Below, in pieces: positions 54,018 to 64,000 of a DNA stretch of 64,000 nucleotides; the stretch's first letter is position 1; each line of letters begins with the position of its first letter. Made by a program: the position numbers and the translations under genes. Source of the stretch: an uncultured SAR86 cluster bacterium (GTDB taxonomy: Bacteria; Pseudomonadota; Gammaproteobacteria; Magnimaribacterales; AG-339-G14). The DNA is taken from contig CACJUN010000003.1 of NCBI GenBank assembly GCA_902596665.1, positions 154,316 through 218,315 of the forward strand, given 5' to 3'. Under the pieces are notes generated by a model. It made no database searches. It had not been told where the DNA came from and saw only the letters and a program-made list of their open reading frames with translations.

Positions 54018-54025
54018 AATTTAAT

Positions 54026-54655
54026 ATGATAATGGATAAACAAAATATAAACATCTTTGTTATTTCGAGCCCCTCTGGGGGAGGAAAAACAAGTCTTATA
54101 AAAAAGCTCCTTGAAGATCCAAGATCAGAAGGTACAGTTTTAAGCATTTCCCACACAACAAGAGAAAAGAGGTTGAACGAAAAAGATGGAGTTGACTACT
54201 TCTTTGCTGATAAAAAAAGTTTTGAAGATAAAATAAAAAAAAATGATTTTTTAGAGTATGCAACGGTATTTGAAAATTATTATGGAACTTCTCAGGAAAC
54301 AGTTAACACACTAGTAAGTCAAGGCAAGAAGGTTATTCTTGAATTGGATTGGCAAGGTGCGAAGCAGGTTAAAAGCAAAATACCCTGTTATTTAATCTTT
54401 TTATTACCACCATCTATTGATGATTTAAAAAAGAGACTCATCGATAGAAATCTTGATGAGAGTGAAATTATTGAAAAAAGAATTAATGAAGCAAAAAATG
54501 AGATATCTAACTCCGAAATTTATGATTTTCTTATTCTTAATGACAACTTTGAAATAGCTCTTCAAGATCTTAAATCTATAATTCTTGACCGATGTGATCC
54601 AAAGGACTTTGTGAAGAGAATGACATCTTCTCATGTAAAGAAATTGCTGGAATAA
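54026..54655 (+). CDS. gmk: Guanylate kinase
   Basis: Phosphorylates GMP to GDP. The 209-residue protein has the P-loop [16 protein letters not shown], the GMP-binding [33 protein letters not shown] and [15 protein letters not shown] second ATG two codons downstream could also start it. First in gmk-rpoZ-spoT-ridA-recG, linking guanine nucleotide supply to ppGpp control. Confidence 0.97.
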   Translation: MIMDKQNINIFVISSPSGGGKTSLIKKLLEDPRSEGTVLSISHTTREKRLNEKDGVDYFFADKKSFEDKIKKNDFLEYATVFENYYGTSQETVNTLVSQGKKVILELDWQGAKQVKSKIPCYLIFLLPPSIDDLKKRLIDRNLDESEIIEKRINEAKNEISNSEIYDFLILNDNFEIALQDLKSIILDRCDPKDFVKRMTSSHVKKLLE

Positions 54656-54697
54656 GAACTATAAATTAAGTAGAATCCCTTTCACTCCGAGGTTGAT

Positions 54698-54958
54698 ATG
54701 GCTAGAATTACTGTAGAAGATTGCTTAAAGAGAATTCCAAATCGTTTTGAAATGGTTAAGCTTGCTGCTAAAAGAGCCAGACAAATAGCTCTTGATGGCA
54801 GAGAGCCAACTATCGATAGCGGCGATGATAAAGCAACTGTTGTTGCTCTCAGAGAAATCGCTGCTGGAACAGTTACTCAAGACAACATTCAAGAGTTTAA
54901 TTTCGATATTTTTGAAGAAGAGCTCTCTGAACAACTCACATCTGATTCCGAGACTTAA
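54698..54958 (+). CDS. rpoZ: RNA polymerase omega subunit
   Basis: Assembly and ppGpp-sensing subunit of RNA polymerase. The 86-residue sequence [20 protein letters not shown] and [16 protein letters not shown] is nearly identical to the family. The C-terminal tail is acidic and short. It has a GAGG ribosome site and lies 38 bp before spoT. Confidence 0.97.
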   Translation: MARITVEDCLKRIPNRFEMVKLAAKRARQIALDGREPTIDSGDDKATVVALREIAAGTVTQDNIQEFNFDIFEEELSEQLTSDSET

Positions 54959-54996
54959 TCTCCATTTTTCTCCAATTTTGTTAGAATTTCAGTGCT

Positions 54997-57147
54997 ATGG
55001 CTGCTGAAGTATCTTCTATAAAAGATTTAACAAAAAGTCTGAAGACTTACATGGACTCAGATCAATTGGAGCAAGTTAAGAAAGCCTTCTTTTTTGCAGC
55101 CAATGCTCATTCTGGTCAATATCGTGTCAGTGGAGATCCTTATGTAACTCACCCTGTTGCTGTTGCAGAAATATTGGCAAAATTCAAAATGGATGGAGAT
55201 AGTCTCTCTGCTGCAATGCTTCACGATGTTATCGAAGATTCAGGTATACCAAAGTCTTTTTTATCAAAGGAATTTAATAAAGACGTAGCTAATCTTGTTG
55301 ATGGAGTAAGCAAACTCGACAAAATAAAAATTAGCGGCAAGGAAGATGAACAAGCTGAGTATTTTCAGAAAATGGTTCTGGCAATGTCACAGGATATCAG
55401 AGTAATTGTTGTCAAACTGGCAGATAGACTTCATAACATGCGAACGTTGAATCATCTCGCTATAGCCAAACAAAAAAGAATTTCAAAAGAAACAATTGAA
55501 ATTTATGCTCCCATCGCTCATAGGATCGGCATGCATCAAATATATAGAGAATTGGAAGATAGAGCATTTGAAGTTTTGAATCCTCATAGGGCTACTATTC
55601 TTAGAAAAGCTATAGATACTGCAACTAAAGGAAGGAAAAAAATCTTATCTAAAATTGAAAAATCTATAAAGGAAAAATTGAAAGAGAATGATTTGATTGG
55701 AGATGTCGTGGGAAGACAGAAACATCTTTATGGAATATTCAAAAAAATGCGGAAACAAGGAAAGCCTCTTTCTGAAGTTTTGGATGTATATGCTTTTAAA
55801 ATAACAGTTGAGTCTGCAATGGATTGTTATAAAGCACTTGGAGTTTTGCATAATGCTTTTAGTCCGATTGAAGGAAGATTTAAAGACTATATTGCTATTC
55901 CTAAATCAAATTCATATCAGTCCTTACATACTGGAGTCATAACTTTTGATGGCTTGCCTGTTGAAATACAGATACGAACTAACGAAATGGATGAGTTAGC
56001 AGAATTTGGAATTGCTGCACATTGGTTATATAAGTCTGGAGAAGAAAAAGATAGTCCCGTTCAAGCAAGAGCAAGAAGATGGGTAAACAATTTAGTAGAA
56101 ATCCAGAAAAATACAGAGAACTCCAGAGACTTTGTTGAAATTATAAAAACTGGATTAGTTCCTAACGAAATTTATGTCTTCACTCCTAAGGGAAGAATTA
56201 TCGAATTACCAAAGGGATCAACTCCTATTGATTTTGCTTTCATGGTACATTCTGACATCGGTCTTCATTGCAGAGGATGCAGAATTAATAAAAATCTTGC
56301 GCCTTTAAGTGTTCCTCTTGAGAGTGGACAAACCGTTGAGATTATCACTGATGATATACCTCAAGCACAGCCATCGTGGCTTGAAATGGTGGTTACATCA
56401 AGAGCAAGAAGTGCCATCAGGCATCAATTAAAAAATTTAAGATCTTCAGAGGCAAGAAAATTTGGCAAGAAACTTTTAGAAAATTCCCTTGCGCAACATA
56501 ACTTAAAATTAAGGAGCATTCCTAAATCAAGGATGTCTAAACTTCTAGATTCTTTGAAAGTTAATTCCCTAAATGACCTTTTACAGCAAATAGGCTTAGG
56601 GATAAGACCAAGTAATTTTGTAGCTAATCAAATTATGCAAGCAATTGATTTTGATTCGCCTAGTTTAATTGAGTCAAGTAATTTACAAATTTCCGGCTCA
56701 GAAGGACTGCTAGTTAACTATGGACCTTGTTGCAAACCAATACCGGGAGATCCAGTTGTAGCTCATTTCACTGCGGGAAGAGGAATGGTTATTCATCAAG
56801 AGAGATGTAAAAACATTTTGCCTATTAAAGATGATCCTGCCCTGTGCGCACCTGTGCAGTGGGAAGATAATACTGATGGAAACTTCTCTGCAGAACTTGT
56901 GGTAACAACTCAAGACAGACCAGGTATCTTGGCAGAAATTTCTTCTGCCATTTCTGAGATGAATAAAAACATTGAAGGAATAAGAGGTGAAGCCCCGGTT
57001 GGTAATCAAGTTCAACTTTTCTTAATTATCGAAGTGTCTGGAAGGGATGATTTAGCAAATATTATGAAAGCTTTAAAGAAAACAAAAAATGTAATATCAG
57101 TTAACAGAGTCCATTCATCAGAAGATAGAAAGTTGAGAATAAGATAA
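54997..57147 (+). CDS. spoT: Bifunctional (p)ppGpp synthetase/hydrolase SpoT
   Basis: Stringent-response enzyme of 716 residues. The HD hydrolase domain is intact (GDPYVTHPVAVAEIL, AAMLHDVIEDSGIP, VVKLADRLHNMRTL). The synthetase domain has GRFKDYIAIPKSNSYQSLHT and VEIQIRTNEMDELAEFGIAA. A TGS domain (IYVFTPKGRIIELPKGSTPI), a zinc-finger-like NYGPCCKPIPGDP region and a C-terminal ACT domain follow. No relA is in the window, so this may be the sole long RSH enzyme. Gene order gmk-rpoZ-spoT is conserved. Confidence 0.97.
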   Translation: MAAEVSSIKDLTKSLKTYMDSDQLEQVKKAFFFAANAHSGQYRVSGDPYVTHPVAVAEILAKFKMDGDSLSAAMLHDVIEDSGIPKSFLSKEFNKDVANLVDGVSKLDKIKISGKEDEQAEYFQKMVLAMSQDIRVIVVKLADRLHNMRTLNHLAIAKQKRISKETIEIYAPIAHRIGMHQIYRELEDRAFEVLNPHRATILRKAIDTATKGRKKILSKIEKSIKEKLKENDLIGDVVGRQKHLYGIFKKMRKQGKPLSEVLDVYAFKITVESAMDCYKALGVLHNAFSPIEGRFKDYIAIPKSNSYQSLHTGVITFDGLPVEIQIRTNEMDELAEFGIAAHWLYKSGEEKDSPVQARARRWVNNLVEIQKNTENSRDFVEIIKTGLVPNEIYVFTPKGRIIELPKGSTPIDFAFMVHSDIGLHCRGCRINKNLAPLSVPLESGQTVEIITDDIPQAQPSWLEMVVTSRARSAIRHQLKNLRSSEARKFGKKLLENSLAQHNLKLRSIPKSRMSKLLDSLKVNSLNDLLQQIGLGIRPSNFVANQIMQAIDFDSPSLIESSNLQISGSEGLLVNYGPCCKPIPGDPVVAHFTAGRGMVIHQERCKNILPIKDDPALCAPVQWEDNTDGNFSAELVVTTQDRPGILAEISSAISEMNKNIEGIRGEAPVGNQVQLFLIIEVSGRDDLANIMKALKKTKNVISVNRVHSSEDRKLRIR

Positions 57148-57151
57148 GAGG

Positions 57152-57529
57152 ATGAAAAAAGTAATACATACCGATGATGCCCCTAAAGCAATAGGAACCT
57201 ATTCTCAGGCAGTATTAGCAGATAAGTTTCTTTTTATATCGGGACAAATAGGTTTAGATCCAGCCACGATGGAACTGGTTGAAGGATTTGAGGAAGAAAC
57301 AATTCAAGTATTCAGAAATATTTCAGCAATCTGTAAAGAAGCTGGCTGCTCCATTAATGATGTTATTAAATTCAATGTTTTGCTTACAGATTTATCTAAT
57401 TTTCAAAAAGTAAATGAAATTATGGAAAAGGTTCTGGAAAAGCCCTACCCTGCAAGAGCCGCATATGAAGTTTCTGCATTGCCAAAAAACTCCTCAATTG
57501 AAGTTGAATCTATAGCTTATAAAGAATAG
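57152..57529 (+). CDS. ridA: RidA family enamine/imine deaminase
   Basis: Hydrolyses reactive enamines and imines made by PLP enzymes. The 125-residue protein has DDAPKAIGTYSQAVLADKFL, ISGQIGLDPATMELVEG, VLLTDLSNFQKVNEIMEKV and YPARAAYEVSALPKNSSIEVE with the conserved Arg. It follows spoT after 4 bp, and its stop overlaps the recG start (TAGTG). ridA after spoT is an order I recall from Pseudomonas; E. coli has trmH there. Confidence 0.96.
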   Translation: MKKVIHTDDAPKAIGTYSQAVLADKFLFISGQIGLDPATMELVEGFEEETIQVFRNISAICKEAGCSINDVIKFNVLLTDLSNFQKVNEIMEKVLEKPYPARAAYEVSALPKNSSIEVESIAYKE

Positions 57530-59616
57530 TGTCTTTATCGCTAACGGATGACCTAAGAAAAATTAAAGGCGTTGGTCCAAAGATTGAAACGCAATTAAAC
57601 TCCCTAAATATTTTTACGATAGAGGATCTGATTTTTCATTTGCCGATAAGGTATGAAAATAAAACTCAATTGAACGAAATAAAAGATTTAGACCAAAATC
57701 AAACTGCTCATGTTGAGGGCGAGATTGTAGAAAGTAAAATTTTTTTTCCAGGAAGAAGATCTTTTTTAGCAAAGATAACTGACGGAACTGGTTTTCTAAA
57801 CATAAGAATGTTTTATTTTTCACAAGCTCAGGCAAAAGCTTTTGAAAAAGGCAAAATAGTTCGAGCTTACGGAAATGTGAAAATTAGCGGATCTAAAATA
57901 GAGATGTTTCATCCTAGCTATAAAGTATTTTTACTATCCGAGAGACCTAATTTAGATAATACCTACACTCCTGTGTATCCAATTGTCTCTGGTCTGACCC
58001 AATTCAGACTAAAAACAATAATAAGGCAAGCATTAAGTGGACTAAATTTAGATGATATCTGTATGAAAGATGCAGATGATTTCTTTGAAAGCAAAAAGAT
58101 TGATTTTCCTAAAGGTAGAGAAGCTATTTCTAAGATACATATGCCTTCAATTGATGATGATCTTAATCAGCTCAGAACTTTTAAGCATCCTGCGCAAAAG
58201 AGATTGATAGTAGAAGAATTTGCTGCCAATCAAATAGCTATAAATATTTCATCTGAAAGAATAAATAAAATGAAATCTTTTGATCTTTCAAGTCAAAAAT
58301 TAGATCTGGAGACTTTTGATTTAAATATCCCTTTCTATCCAACAAAAGCTCAACAAAAAGTTGTGCAAGAAATCATGATGAATTTTCAAGAGAAAAAGCC
58401 GATGAGAAGACTCATTCAAGGGGATGTTGGCTCAGGAAAAACTATAGTAGCCGCTGCGGCAATGAACATATGCTCTCAAAATAAAAAACAGTCTGTTTTA
58501 ATGTGCCCCACCGAAGTCCTTGCTAAACAGCATTTTGAAAACTTTGTTAATTGGTTCAAAGACAAAAATATTTCTATCGAGCTTCTCTTAGGAAAAACAA
58601 AAAAAAGCGATAAAGAAAACATTGAAAAAAAACTTATTAATGGTGAGATTGATATTCTTATTGGAACTCATACAGTCTTTCAAAAAAATATTGAGTTTAA
58701 GAGTCTGGCTCTCATTGTGGTTGATGAACAACAAAGATTTGGTGTTAAACAAAGATTTGATCTTGCATCAAAATCACAATCTGAAGAGATGCCTCATCAG
58801 TTATTCATGACAGCGACGCCGATTCCCAGAACATTAGCTATGACCATCTTTTCAGACCTAGATTTATCGATCATTGACGAACTACCTCCTGGGAGAAATC
58901 CAGTTAAAACAGTAGTTTTATCAAATGACAAGAGGCTGGAGATAGTAAATAGACTTCAAAAAGTATGCAAAGATGGTAATCAAGTATATTGGCTTTGTAC
59001 TATGATTGAAGACAACGATTCATTTGATGTGCAATCAGCAGAAACTAGCCTCGAATGGATTAGAGAAAATGCTCCTGAGCTGAGATCAGAATTAGTCCAC
59101 AGCAAACTCAGCAACGAAGAAAAAGAGAAAAACATCATAGACTTCAGAAATGGATTAATTGATATATTGGTTTGTACAACCGTAATTGAGGTAGGTATGG
59201 ATGTTCCTAACGCAAGTCTGATGATAATAGAAAATGCAGAGAGATTAGGCTTATCTCAACTTCATCAATTGAGAGGAAGAGTTGGTAGAGGTCCGGATAT
59301 GGATTCTTATTGTGCTTTACTTTATCAAGATCCGGTAAGTGAAAATGCTCAAAAGCGGCTCGAAGCAATGAAAAAATACTCAAGCGGATTTGATATATCT
59401 GAAATAGATTTGGAATTGAGAGGAGCGGGAGAATTATTAGGCTTGAAACAATCAGGAGGAATTGATTTTAAAATCTCAGACATATCGAGAGATGCTCAAC
59501 TTCTCAAATTAAGTCAGTCTCTCACTGAAAGGATCTCTAATTTAGAATCTTCCAAACTAGAGAAACTTATTGATCGATGGATCGGTCAGGATCAAGTATA
59601 TATAAAAGCCCAGTAG
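57529..59616 (+). CDS. recG: ATP-dependent DNA helicase RecG
   Basis: Branch-migration helicase that remodels stalled forks. The 695-residue protein has the wedge/OB domain ([16 protein letters not shown] onward), Walker [19 protein letters not shown], motif [36 protein letters not shown], and [20 protein letters not shown]. RecG usually reads DEQHRFG, so His to Gln at motif II is a small deviation. It starts at a GTG overlapping ridA and ends 3 bp from the convergent pyrophosphatase gene. Confidence 0.97.
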   Translation: MSLSLTDDLRKIKGVGPKIETQLNSLNIFTIEDLIFHLPIRYENKTQLNEIKDLDQNQTAHVEGEIVESKIFFPGRRSFLAKITDGTGFLNIRMFYFSQAQAKAFEKGKIVRAYGNVKISGSKIEMFHPSYKVFLLSERPNLDNTYTPVYPIVSGLTQFRLKTIIRQALSGLNLDDICMKDADDFFESKKIDFPKGREAISKIHMPSIDDDLNQLRTFKHPAQKRLIVEEFAANQIAINISSERINKMKSFDLSSQKLDLETFDLNIPFYPTKAQQKVVQEIMMNFQEKKPMRRLIQGDVGSGKTIVAAAAMNICSQNKKQSVLMCPTEVLAKQHFENFVNWFKDKNISIELLLGKTKKSDKENIEKKLINGEIDILIGTHTVFQKNIEFKSLALIVVDEQQRFGVKQRFDLASKSQSEEMPHQLFMTATPIPRTLAMTIFSDLDLSIIDELPPGRNPVKTVVLSNDKRLEIVNRLQKVCKDGNQVYWLCTMIEDNDSFDVQSAETSLEWIRENAPELRSELVHSKLSNEEKEKNIIDFRNGLIDILVCTTVIEVGMDVPNASLMIIENAERLGLSQLHQLRGRVGRGPDMDSYCALLYQDPVSENAQKRLEAMKKYSSGFDISEIDLELRGAGELLGLKQSGGIDFKISDISRDAQLLKLSQSLTERISNLESSKLEKLIDRWIGQDQVYIKAQ

Positions 59617-59619
59617 TAA

Positions 59620-61602
59620 CTACAACAGAGGTGAAATCACCAAGCTAACAATTGCCATAACATTGATTAAGATATTCATCGAAGGTCCTGAAGTATCTTT
59701 GAATGGATCTCCAACCGTGTCACCAACAACAGCTGCAGAGTGAGTATCTGTTCCTTTTCCTCCTAGGTTACCTTTTTCAATGAATTTTTTTGCGTTGTCC
59801 CAAGCTCCACCAGCATTAGCCATCATCAAAGCCATGGATACACAACCTATCAACCCTCCTCCTAACATTCCTCCAAGAGATTCTGGACCAAGACCAAAAC
59901 CAACGACAGCTGGAGCACTTACAGCAATTACTCCCGGTAGAAGCATTCGTTTTAATGCAGCAGAAGTTGCGATATCAACACACTTAGCAGTATCTGGTTC
60001 TGCATTACCTTCTAATAAGCCAGGAATTTCTCTAAATTGTCTTCTTATCTCATTGATCATATCGAAAGCGGCATCTCCAACTGCTGTCATGGTGATAGAG
60101 GAGATGAGAAAAGGAATGGAAATTCCTATAAACATACCTACAAGAACTCTGGGATCTGAAAGAAGTAATTCAAAGCTACCTCTGTTGTGAGCAACTGTCT
60201 CAACAAAAGCAGCAATGATTGCCAGAGCTGCCAATGCAGCTGCTCCTATTGCAAAGCCTTTACCAATTGCAGCTGTGGAATTACCTAATTCATCTAAAGA
60301 ATCAGTTATTTCTCTGGTTTCACTTCCCATACCAGACATTTCTGCAATACCGCCGGCATTATCGGCAACGGGACCGTAAGCATCGATTGCCATTGTTATT
60401 CCAACCGTAGCAAGCATTCCAACCGCGGCTATGCCTACACCGTACAGACCAACAAGTGAGGTAGAAACCAAAATTATTGTAGCTAGGACAAGAATAGGTA
60501 GAACTACAGATTGCATGCCAACTGAAAGTCCCGTAATCATGACAGTAGCTGGGCCTGTTTCTCCAGATTTAGCAATTTTCTCAACTGGTTTCGATCCTGT
60601 GTAATATTCTGTAATCAATCCAATAATAACCCCACCTACTGCACCAGCTAATACTGCCAACCAAGTGTTTACGGCGTTTTCAGTCAAAATCATTTGAATT
60701 AAAAAGAAAGCTGCAATTATAAAAAGAATCGCTGATCCAATAGTCCCTGTTCTTAATGCTGTCCCAGGGTCTGCTTTGGAAAATACTCTAACAATTATAA
60801 TTCCAAGTATAGATGCCAATAGTCCAAGGGAAGCTAAAGCTAAAGGTAGCGCCATCATTCCGGTATTATCGATTGTGGCAGCAATTGCGATTGATGCAAT
60901 CATAGCTCCGCAATATGATTCAAAAATATCAGAACCCATACCAGCAACATCTCCAACATTATCTCCAACGTTGTCGGCAATAACTCCAGGATTTCTTGGA
61001 TCGTCTTCTGGTATTCCTGCTTCAACTTTTCCAACTAAATCAGCACCAACATCAGCACTTTTTGTATAAATTCCGCCTCCTACACGAGAGAATAGAGCAA
61101 CACATGACGCTCCCATTCCAAATCCTTCTATTGCTCTAGCAGTATCAGGATCGCCTCCGAAATAGAAGTAAAGACCTCCTAGGCCTACCAATCCAAGAGA
61201 AGCAACACATAGCCCCATAATTGATCCACCATAAAAAGCCACAGAAAGGGCAGCTTGCGCTCCAGACTCAGATGCAGCAGTTGCTGTTCTGACATTTGCT
61301 TTGGTTGCAGAGAACATTCCAAGCCATCCAGCAAGAGATGATGATAATGCCCCGGCTGTTACAGCTAAAGCGGTATTTAGACCTAGAAATAAATAAGAGA
61401 GAACAATCAGAACAGCTACAAACATTGCAAGGTAAGTGTATTCACGTCTCATAAAAACCATAGCACCCAGATGAATTTGATCACCAATTTTTTTTACCTT
61501 GTCTGTACCTCCGTCATATCTCATAACCAATAAGTACAAAATAAAGGCAACAGCCAAACCAAAAATACCAAAAAGTGGCGGTAAAATTAGATTAGATTCC
61601 AT
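59620..61602 (-). CDS. hppA: Membrane-bound ion-pumping pyrophosphatase
   Basis: Couples PPi hydrolysis to ion export across the inner membrane. The 660-residue protein has about 16 helices and the catalytic loops: [39 protein letters not shown], and [14 protein letters not shown]. The segment [14 protein letters not shown] has Ala where K+-independent enzymes have Lys, so it belongs to the K+-dependent class. Whether H+ or Na+ is pumped cannot be told. It has its own promoter and an AGGAGA ribosome site. Such pumps are frequent in streamlined marine bacteria. Confidence 0.96.
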   Translation of the reverse strand: MESNLILPPLFGIFGLAVAFILYLLVMRYDGGTDKVKKIGDQIHLGAMVFMRREYTYLAMFVAVLIVLSYLFLGLNTALAVTAGALSSSLAGWLGMFSATKANVRTATAASESGAQAALSVAFYGGSIMGLCVASLGLVGLGGLYFYFGGDPDTARAIEGFGMGASCVALFSRVGGGIYTKSADVGADLVGKVEAGIPEDDPRNPGVIADNVGDNVGDVAGMGSDIFESYCGAMIASIAIAATIDNTGMMALPLALASLGLLASILGIIIVRVFSKADPGTALRTGTIGSAILFIIAAFFLIQMILTENAVNTWLAVLAGAVGGVIIGLITEYYTGSKPVEKIAKSGETGPATVMITGLSVGMQSVVLPILVLATIILVSTSLVGLYGVGIAAVGMLATVGITMAIDAYGPVADNAGGIAEMSGMGSETREITDSLDELGNSTAAIGKGFAIGAAALAALAIIAAFVETVAHNRGSFELLLSDPRVLVGMFIGISIPFLISSITMTAVGDAAFDMINEIRRQFREIPGLLEGNAEPDTAKCVDIATSAALKRMLLPGVIAVSAPAVVGFGLGPESLGGMLGGGLIGCVSMALMMANAGGAWDNAKKFIEKGNLGGKGTDTHSAAVVGDTVGDPFKDTSGPSMNILINVMAIVSLVISPLL

Positions 61603-61648
61603 AAAGTTCTCCTAAAGATCGCGCTAATTTATCAGAAAATTGTCTTTT

Positions 61649-61678
61649 ATTATATGAGTTTAAAAACAACTCAATCAA
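61649..61678 (-). promoter_or_regulatory. Candidate promoter of hppA
   Basis: On the minus strand TTGATT (61678-61673) and a perfect TATAAT (61654-61649) are separated by 18 bp. The -35 overlaps the last codons of the symporter gene. The ATG of hppA lies about 46 bp beyond. A weak GAGTT/AACTC hairpin sits in the spacer. Confidence 0.6.
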
Positions 61679-62897
61679 AGAATTTTGATTTATTCAAGGT
61701 GCCTTGAGTTGAAGAAATAATGCAAGCAATCATTGAGTCTCCAGATACATTTACTGCTGTTCTGATCATATCTAAAAGTCTATCCACACCTATGATCAAA
61801 GCGATTCCCTCCACAGGGAGACCAACTTGTTGTAGAACCATTGCCAGCATTATGAGACCTACACCCGGAACACCAGCTGTTCCAATTGAGGCTAGAGTAG
61901 CTGTCAAAATAACCATTAAATAATCTGTAATTTGTAAATCAACACCATAAGCTTGAGCAATAAAAACTGTTGCAATGCCTTGCATAATTGCTGTTCCATC
62001 CATGTTTATTGTTGCTCCAAGAGGAATACAAAATGATGCGACTGACTTATCAACACCAAATTTTTCTTGAACTGTTTTTAAAGTTAACGGCATTGTTGCG
62101 CTGCTAGACGATGTACTGAATGCAAATAACAAAACCTCTCTGAGTTTTCTAAAGAAAATTAATGGATTTAGTCTAAAAAATGAAAGTATTGATCCGTAAG
62201 TAACCAAAGCATGAAATATCAATACAAACGAGAGTAGAAAGAAATAACCTGCTAAATCATAGATTATAAAAAAACCTATTTCGGAAAATATAGAAGCCAA
62301 AAGACAAAAAATTCCTAAAGGCGCAAACATAATTATGATTTCTACCAAGCGCAGCATTAAGTCATTTCCTGATTTGAAAAAGTTTGAAGCCCCTACTGAA
62401 TAGGTCCCCATCCCTTTAATTGCAAATCCTACTAGTATCGAAAAGACTATGATTTGTAACATTTCTCCATCTGCCATAGCTTGAATTGGATTAGTGGGAA
62501 TAATATTTATTAAGACTTCCTTTAAAGATGGAGCTTCAGGTGCTGAATAAGTTGATGAAGTTTCTAGGCCTACCCCATCTCCAGGATTAAAAAAATTAGC
62601 GAAAAATAATGCCGTTGAGATAGCCAATGCGGTTGTTATTAGATAAAAGGTAATAGCTTTAAAACTAATTGAACCTAGTTCTTTTGAATTTTCAATTTGA
62701 GCAACTCCTGACACTAAAGAAAAAAATACAAGAGGAACTACCATCAACTTAAGAGATGAAATAAAAATCTCGCCAACAGCATCAAATAAATTTAATGCAA
62801 CATTAATTAGCGATAGTTCAAGTAAAAATAAATTGATTAACGATCCTAATCCAATACCCAAAAGCATGGATATTAAGATTTTTGTTGTATAGGACAT
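61671..62897 (-). CDS. Sodium:dicarboxylate/glutamate symporter family protein
   Basis: DAACS-family transporter of 408 residues with eight or so helices and the two re-entrant hairpins. Hallmarks are FSTSSSSATMPLTLKTVQ, IPLGATINMDGTAIMQGI with the NMDGT Na+ site, ASIGTAGVPGVGLIMLAMVL and IGVDRLLDMIRTAVNVSGDS. The last motif, with Arg and Asp, suggests an acidic substrate such as glutamate, aspartate or a C4-dicarboxylate. It overlaps the rubredoxin start by one base, and hppA follows on the same strand. Import of succinate would feed the succinyl-CoA used for heme, but that is speculation. Confidence 0.93.
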   Translation of the reverse strand: MSYTTKILISMLLGIGLGSLINLFLLELSLINVALNLFDAVGEIFISSLKLMVVPLVFFSLVSGVAQIENSKELGSISFKAITFYLITTALAISTALFFANFFNPGDGVGLETSSTYSAPEAPSLKEVLINIIPTNPIQAMADGEMLQIIVFSILVGFAIKGMGTYSVGASNFFKSGNDLMLRLVEIIIMFAPLGIFCLLASIFSEIGFFIIYDLAGYFFLLSFVLIFHALVTYGSILSFFRLNPLIFFRKLREVLLFAFSTSSSSATMPLTLKTVQEKFGVDKSVASFCIPLGATINMDGTAIMQGIATVFIAQAYGVDLQITDYLMVILTATLASIGTAGVPGVGLIMLAMVLQQVGLPVEGIALIIGVDRLLDMIRTAVNVSGDSMIACIISSTQGTLNKSKFFD

Positions 62898-63091
62898 TAA
62901 TAACTTTTTCCAACCCCTTCAAAAGGTACCATATCGAAATCTTCTTTGCCTACACCGCAATCTGGGCATACCCAATCAACTGGAACATCTTCCCATTTGG
63001 TTCCAGGTGGTATTCCATCATCAGGCCACCCTTCTGCCTCGTCATAAATTAGGCCGCAAACTATGCATTCCCATTTCTTGTATTCTTCCAT
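62897..63091 (-). CDS. Rubredoxin
   Basis: One-iron electron carrier of 64 residues with both CxxC knuckles: [20 protein letters not shown] and then [13 protein letters not shown]. It has the conserved aromatic core (W, Y, F). The C-terminal tail is about 10 residues longer than the minimal form. Rubredoxins near ubiA also occur in Pseudomonas, where some serve alkane hydroxylases. No hydroxylase or rubredoxin reductase is in the window, so its partner is unknown. Confidence 0.96.
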   Translation of the reverse strand: MEEYKKWECIVCGLIYDEAEGWPDDGIPPGTKWEDVPVDWVCPDCGVGKEDFDMVPFEGVGKSY

Positions 63092-63114
63092 AAATAATAA
63101 AGTTTTATGCTAGA

Positions 63115-63987
63115 TTGGATGAGCAAGAATTATATAACACCACGATGGAAAGAGTTAGAAATTACGCTTACCTAATGAGGTTGGATAAGCCTATTGGAAC
63201 TCTTTTACTCCTTTGGCCCACTCTTTGTGCTCTTTTGTTAGCGTCAGAAGCTTCTGTAGATATGAAGACTATATGGTTATTTTGTCTAGGTGCTTTTTTT
63301 GCTAGATCTATGGGATGTGTAATCAACGATTTTTTCGATAAAGACATTGATTCGAAAGTACTTCGAACAAGCCAAAGACCAATTGCATCCGGAAAAGTAA
63401 CTTCTATTGAAGCATTAATTTTATTTGGCTTTCTGAGTATTCCTTCTGTATGGATTCTTTTCCAATTAAATGAATCAAGCATATACATGGGACTGGGTGC
63501 AGCCCTATTAATTCTTCTTTATCCTCTGGCAAAGAGATTTTTAGCAATTCCACAAACGATATTAGGATTGGCTTTCTCTTTTGGCATACCGATTGCATTC
63601 GCTTCACAAGATAATCTTTCATTAATCACTTGGGTTATATTTTTAGCTAATTTTCTTTGGGTTATTGCTTACGATACTGTCTATGGGATGATAGATGCTG
63701 CTGACGATGAAAAATTAAATATAGGTAACTCAGCTAGATATTTTGGTAGAAGAAAAGAGAAGTGGGTTTTTCTTTTGGGGTTGGCCCATTTATTTATATA
63801 CTTCTTTGTAGGTCTTTCGCTTAATCTAGATCTATCTTTTTTCTTCTTTTTATCCTTGTGTTTTGGAATTGTTTTTTTCCAAAACTTTCAAATCAACTTA
63901 GGGTTGAGACAAATTTACCTTTCAATTTTTAAAGGTAATAACTGGATAGGAGTTTTTCTATTTTTTGGAATTCTTTTTGGTTTTTAA
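63115..63987 (+). CDS. ubiA: 4-hydroxybenzoate polyprenyltransferase
   Basis: Inner membrane prenyltransferase attaching the polyprenyl tail to 4-hydroxybenzoate in ubiquinone synthesis. The 290-residue protein has LMRLDKPIGTLLLLWPTLCA, the first Asp-rich motif GCVINDFFDKDIDSKV, RPIASGKVTSIEA, and the second YDTVYGMIDAADDEKLNIG. I take the TTG start because the N-terminal length fits the family; an ATG ten codons later at 63145 is possible. It is divergent from rubredoxin with 23 bp between. Another ATG follows at 63989 but only four codons are visible. Confidence 0.96.
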   Translation: MDEQELYNTTMERVRNYAYLMRLDKPIGTLLLLWPTLCALLLASEASVDMKTIWLFCLGAFFARSMGCVINDFFDKDIDSKVLRTSQRPIASGKVTSIEALILFGFLSIPSVWILFQLNESSIYMGLGAALLILLYPLAKRFLAIPQTILGLAFSFGIPIAFASQDNLSLITWVIFLANFLWVIAYDTVYGMIDAADDEKLNIGNSARYFGRRKEKWVFLLGLAHLFIYFFVGLSLNLDLSFFFFLSLCFGIVFFQNFQINLGLRQIYLSIFKGNNWIGVFLFFGILFGF

Positions 63988-64000
63988 TATGCATGTAAAG

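Noticed and set aside
59780..60190. 136-codon plus-strand ORF antisense to the pyrophosphatase
   Set aside because: Shadow of a Gly/Ala-rich membrane protein; no start signal or family features.
63989..64000. ATG and four codons after ubiA, possible next gene
   Set aside because: Only 12 bases are visible. A phoB-like gene follows ubiA in Pseudomonas as I recall, but nothing can be called from four codons.

Overview
The window reads as a gene-dense, AT-rich chromosomal segment of a free-living, most likely marine gammaproteobacterium. Several blocks keep gammaproteobacterial gene order, which I recall best from Pseudomonas: parE/thiC/tolC, mutM-coaD, amgK-murU beside lptD-surA-pdxA-rsmA-apaH, cca/folK/folB/tsaD/rpsU, and pyrE/gmk-rpoZ-spoT-ridA-recG followed by rubredoxin and ubiA. 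Low GC, tiny intergenic gaps, overlapping convergent genes, two TonB-dependent receptors, several short-chain dehydrogenases and a membrane pyrophosphatase suggest a streamlined SAR86-like lineage. That placement is inference. No rRNA, CRISPR array, insertion sequence, phage gene or integrase was seen.

Layout. 1-6058: parE (its C-terminus lies outside the window), thiC, tolC, mutM, coaD. 6104-13196: a heme block with hemC (with a long C-terminal extension), hemB, hemE, hemH, hemF and hemJ co-directional on the minus strand, and a divergent 5-aminolevulinate synthase gene. 13198-19498: iron uptake, with an FTR1-type permease, a siderophore-type TonB receptor behind two Fur boxes, and a divergent 912-residue TonB receptor ending in a strong terminator. 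19552-22338: two short-chain dehydrogenases, a 51-codon basic ORF, a CAU-anticodon tRNA and a MarC-family protein. 22341-27989: rpoD, dnaG, ruvX, gshB, rsmE. 28036-31659: sixA-fis-purH-purD. 31620-38844: a compact minus-strand run of an HSDL2-like dehydrogenase, amgK, murU, rpe, a DUF192 protein and trpE-G-D-C. 38948-46675: lptD-surA-pdxA-rsmA-apaH-cca and a pteridine-reductase-like gene. 46701-50283: an acyl-CoA-type cassette (APH-fold kinase, two MaoC-fold dehydratases, MFS transporter). 50280-59616: folK, folB, tsaD, rpsU, yqeY, ribE, pyrE, gmk, rpoZ, spoT, ridA, recG. 59620-63987: membrane pyrophosphatase, dicarboxylate symporter, rubredoxin, ubiA.

The most striking part is 6.1-19.5 kb. 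It appears to hold a whole route from glycine and succinyl-CoA to heme, beside iron acquisition genes with recognisable Fur sites. 5-Aminolevulinate synthase (the C4 or Shemin route) is typical of Alphaproteobacteria, whereas gammaproteobacteria normally make aminolevulinate from glutamyl-tRNA. No separate hemD is present, so the extension on HemC is the natural candidate for uroporphyrinogen-III synthase. Other points worth checking are an ACAD10/11-like kinase cassette inside the folate/tsaD neighbourhood, an LptD with only two cysteines, a DnaG with a Cys4 zinc site, an SDR lacking its catalytic Tyr and Lys, and two small unannotated ORFs.
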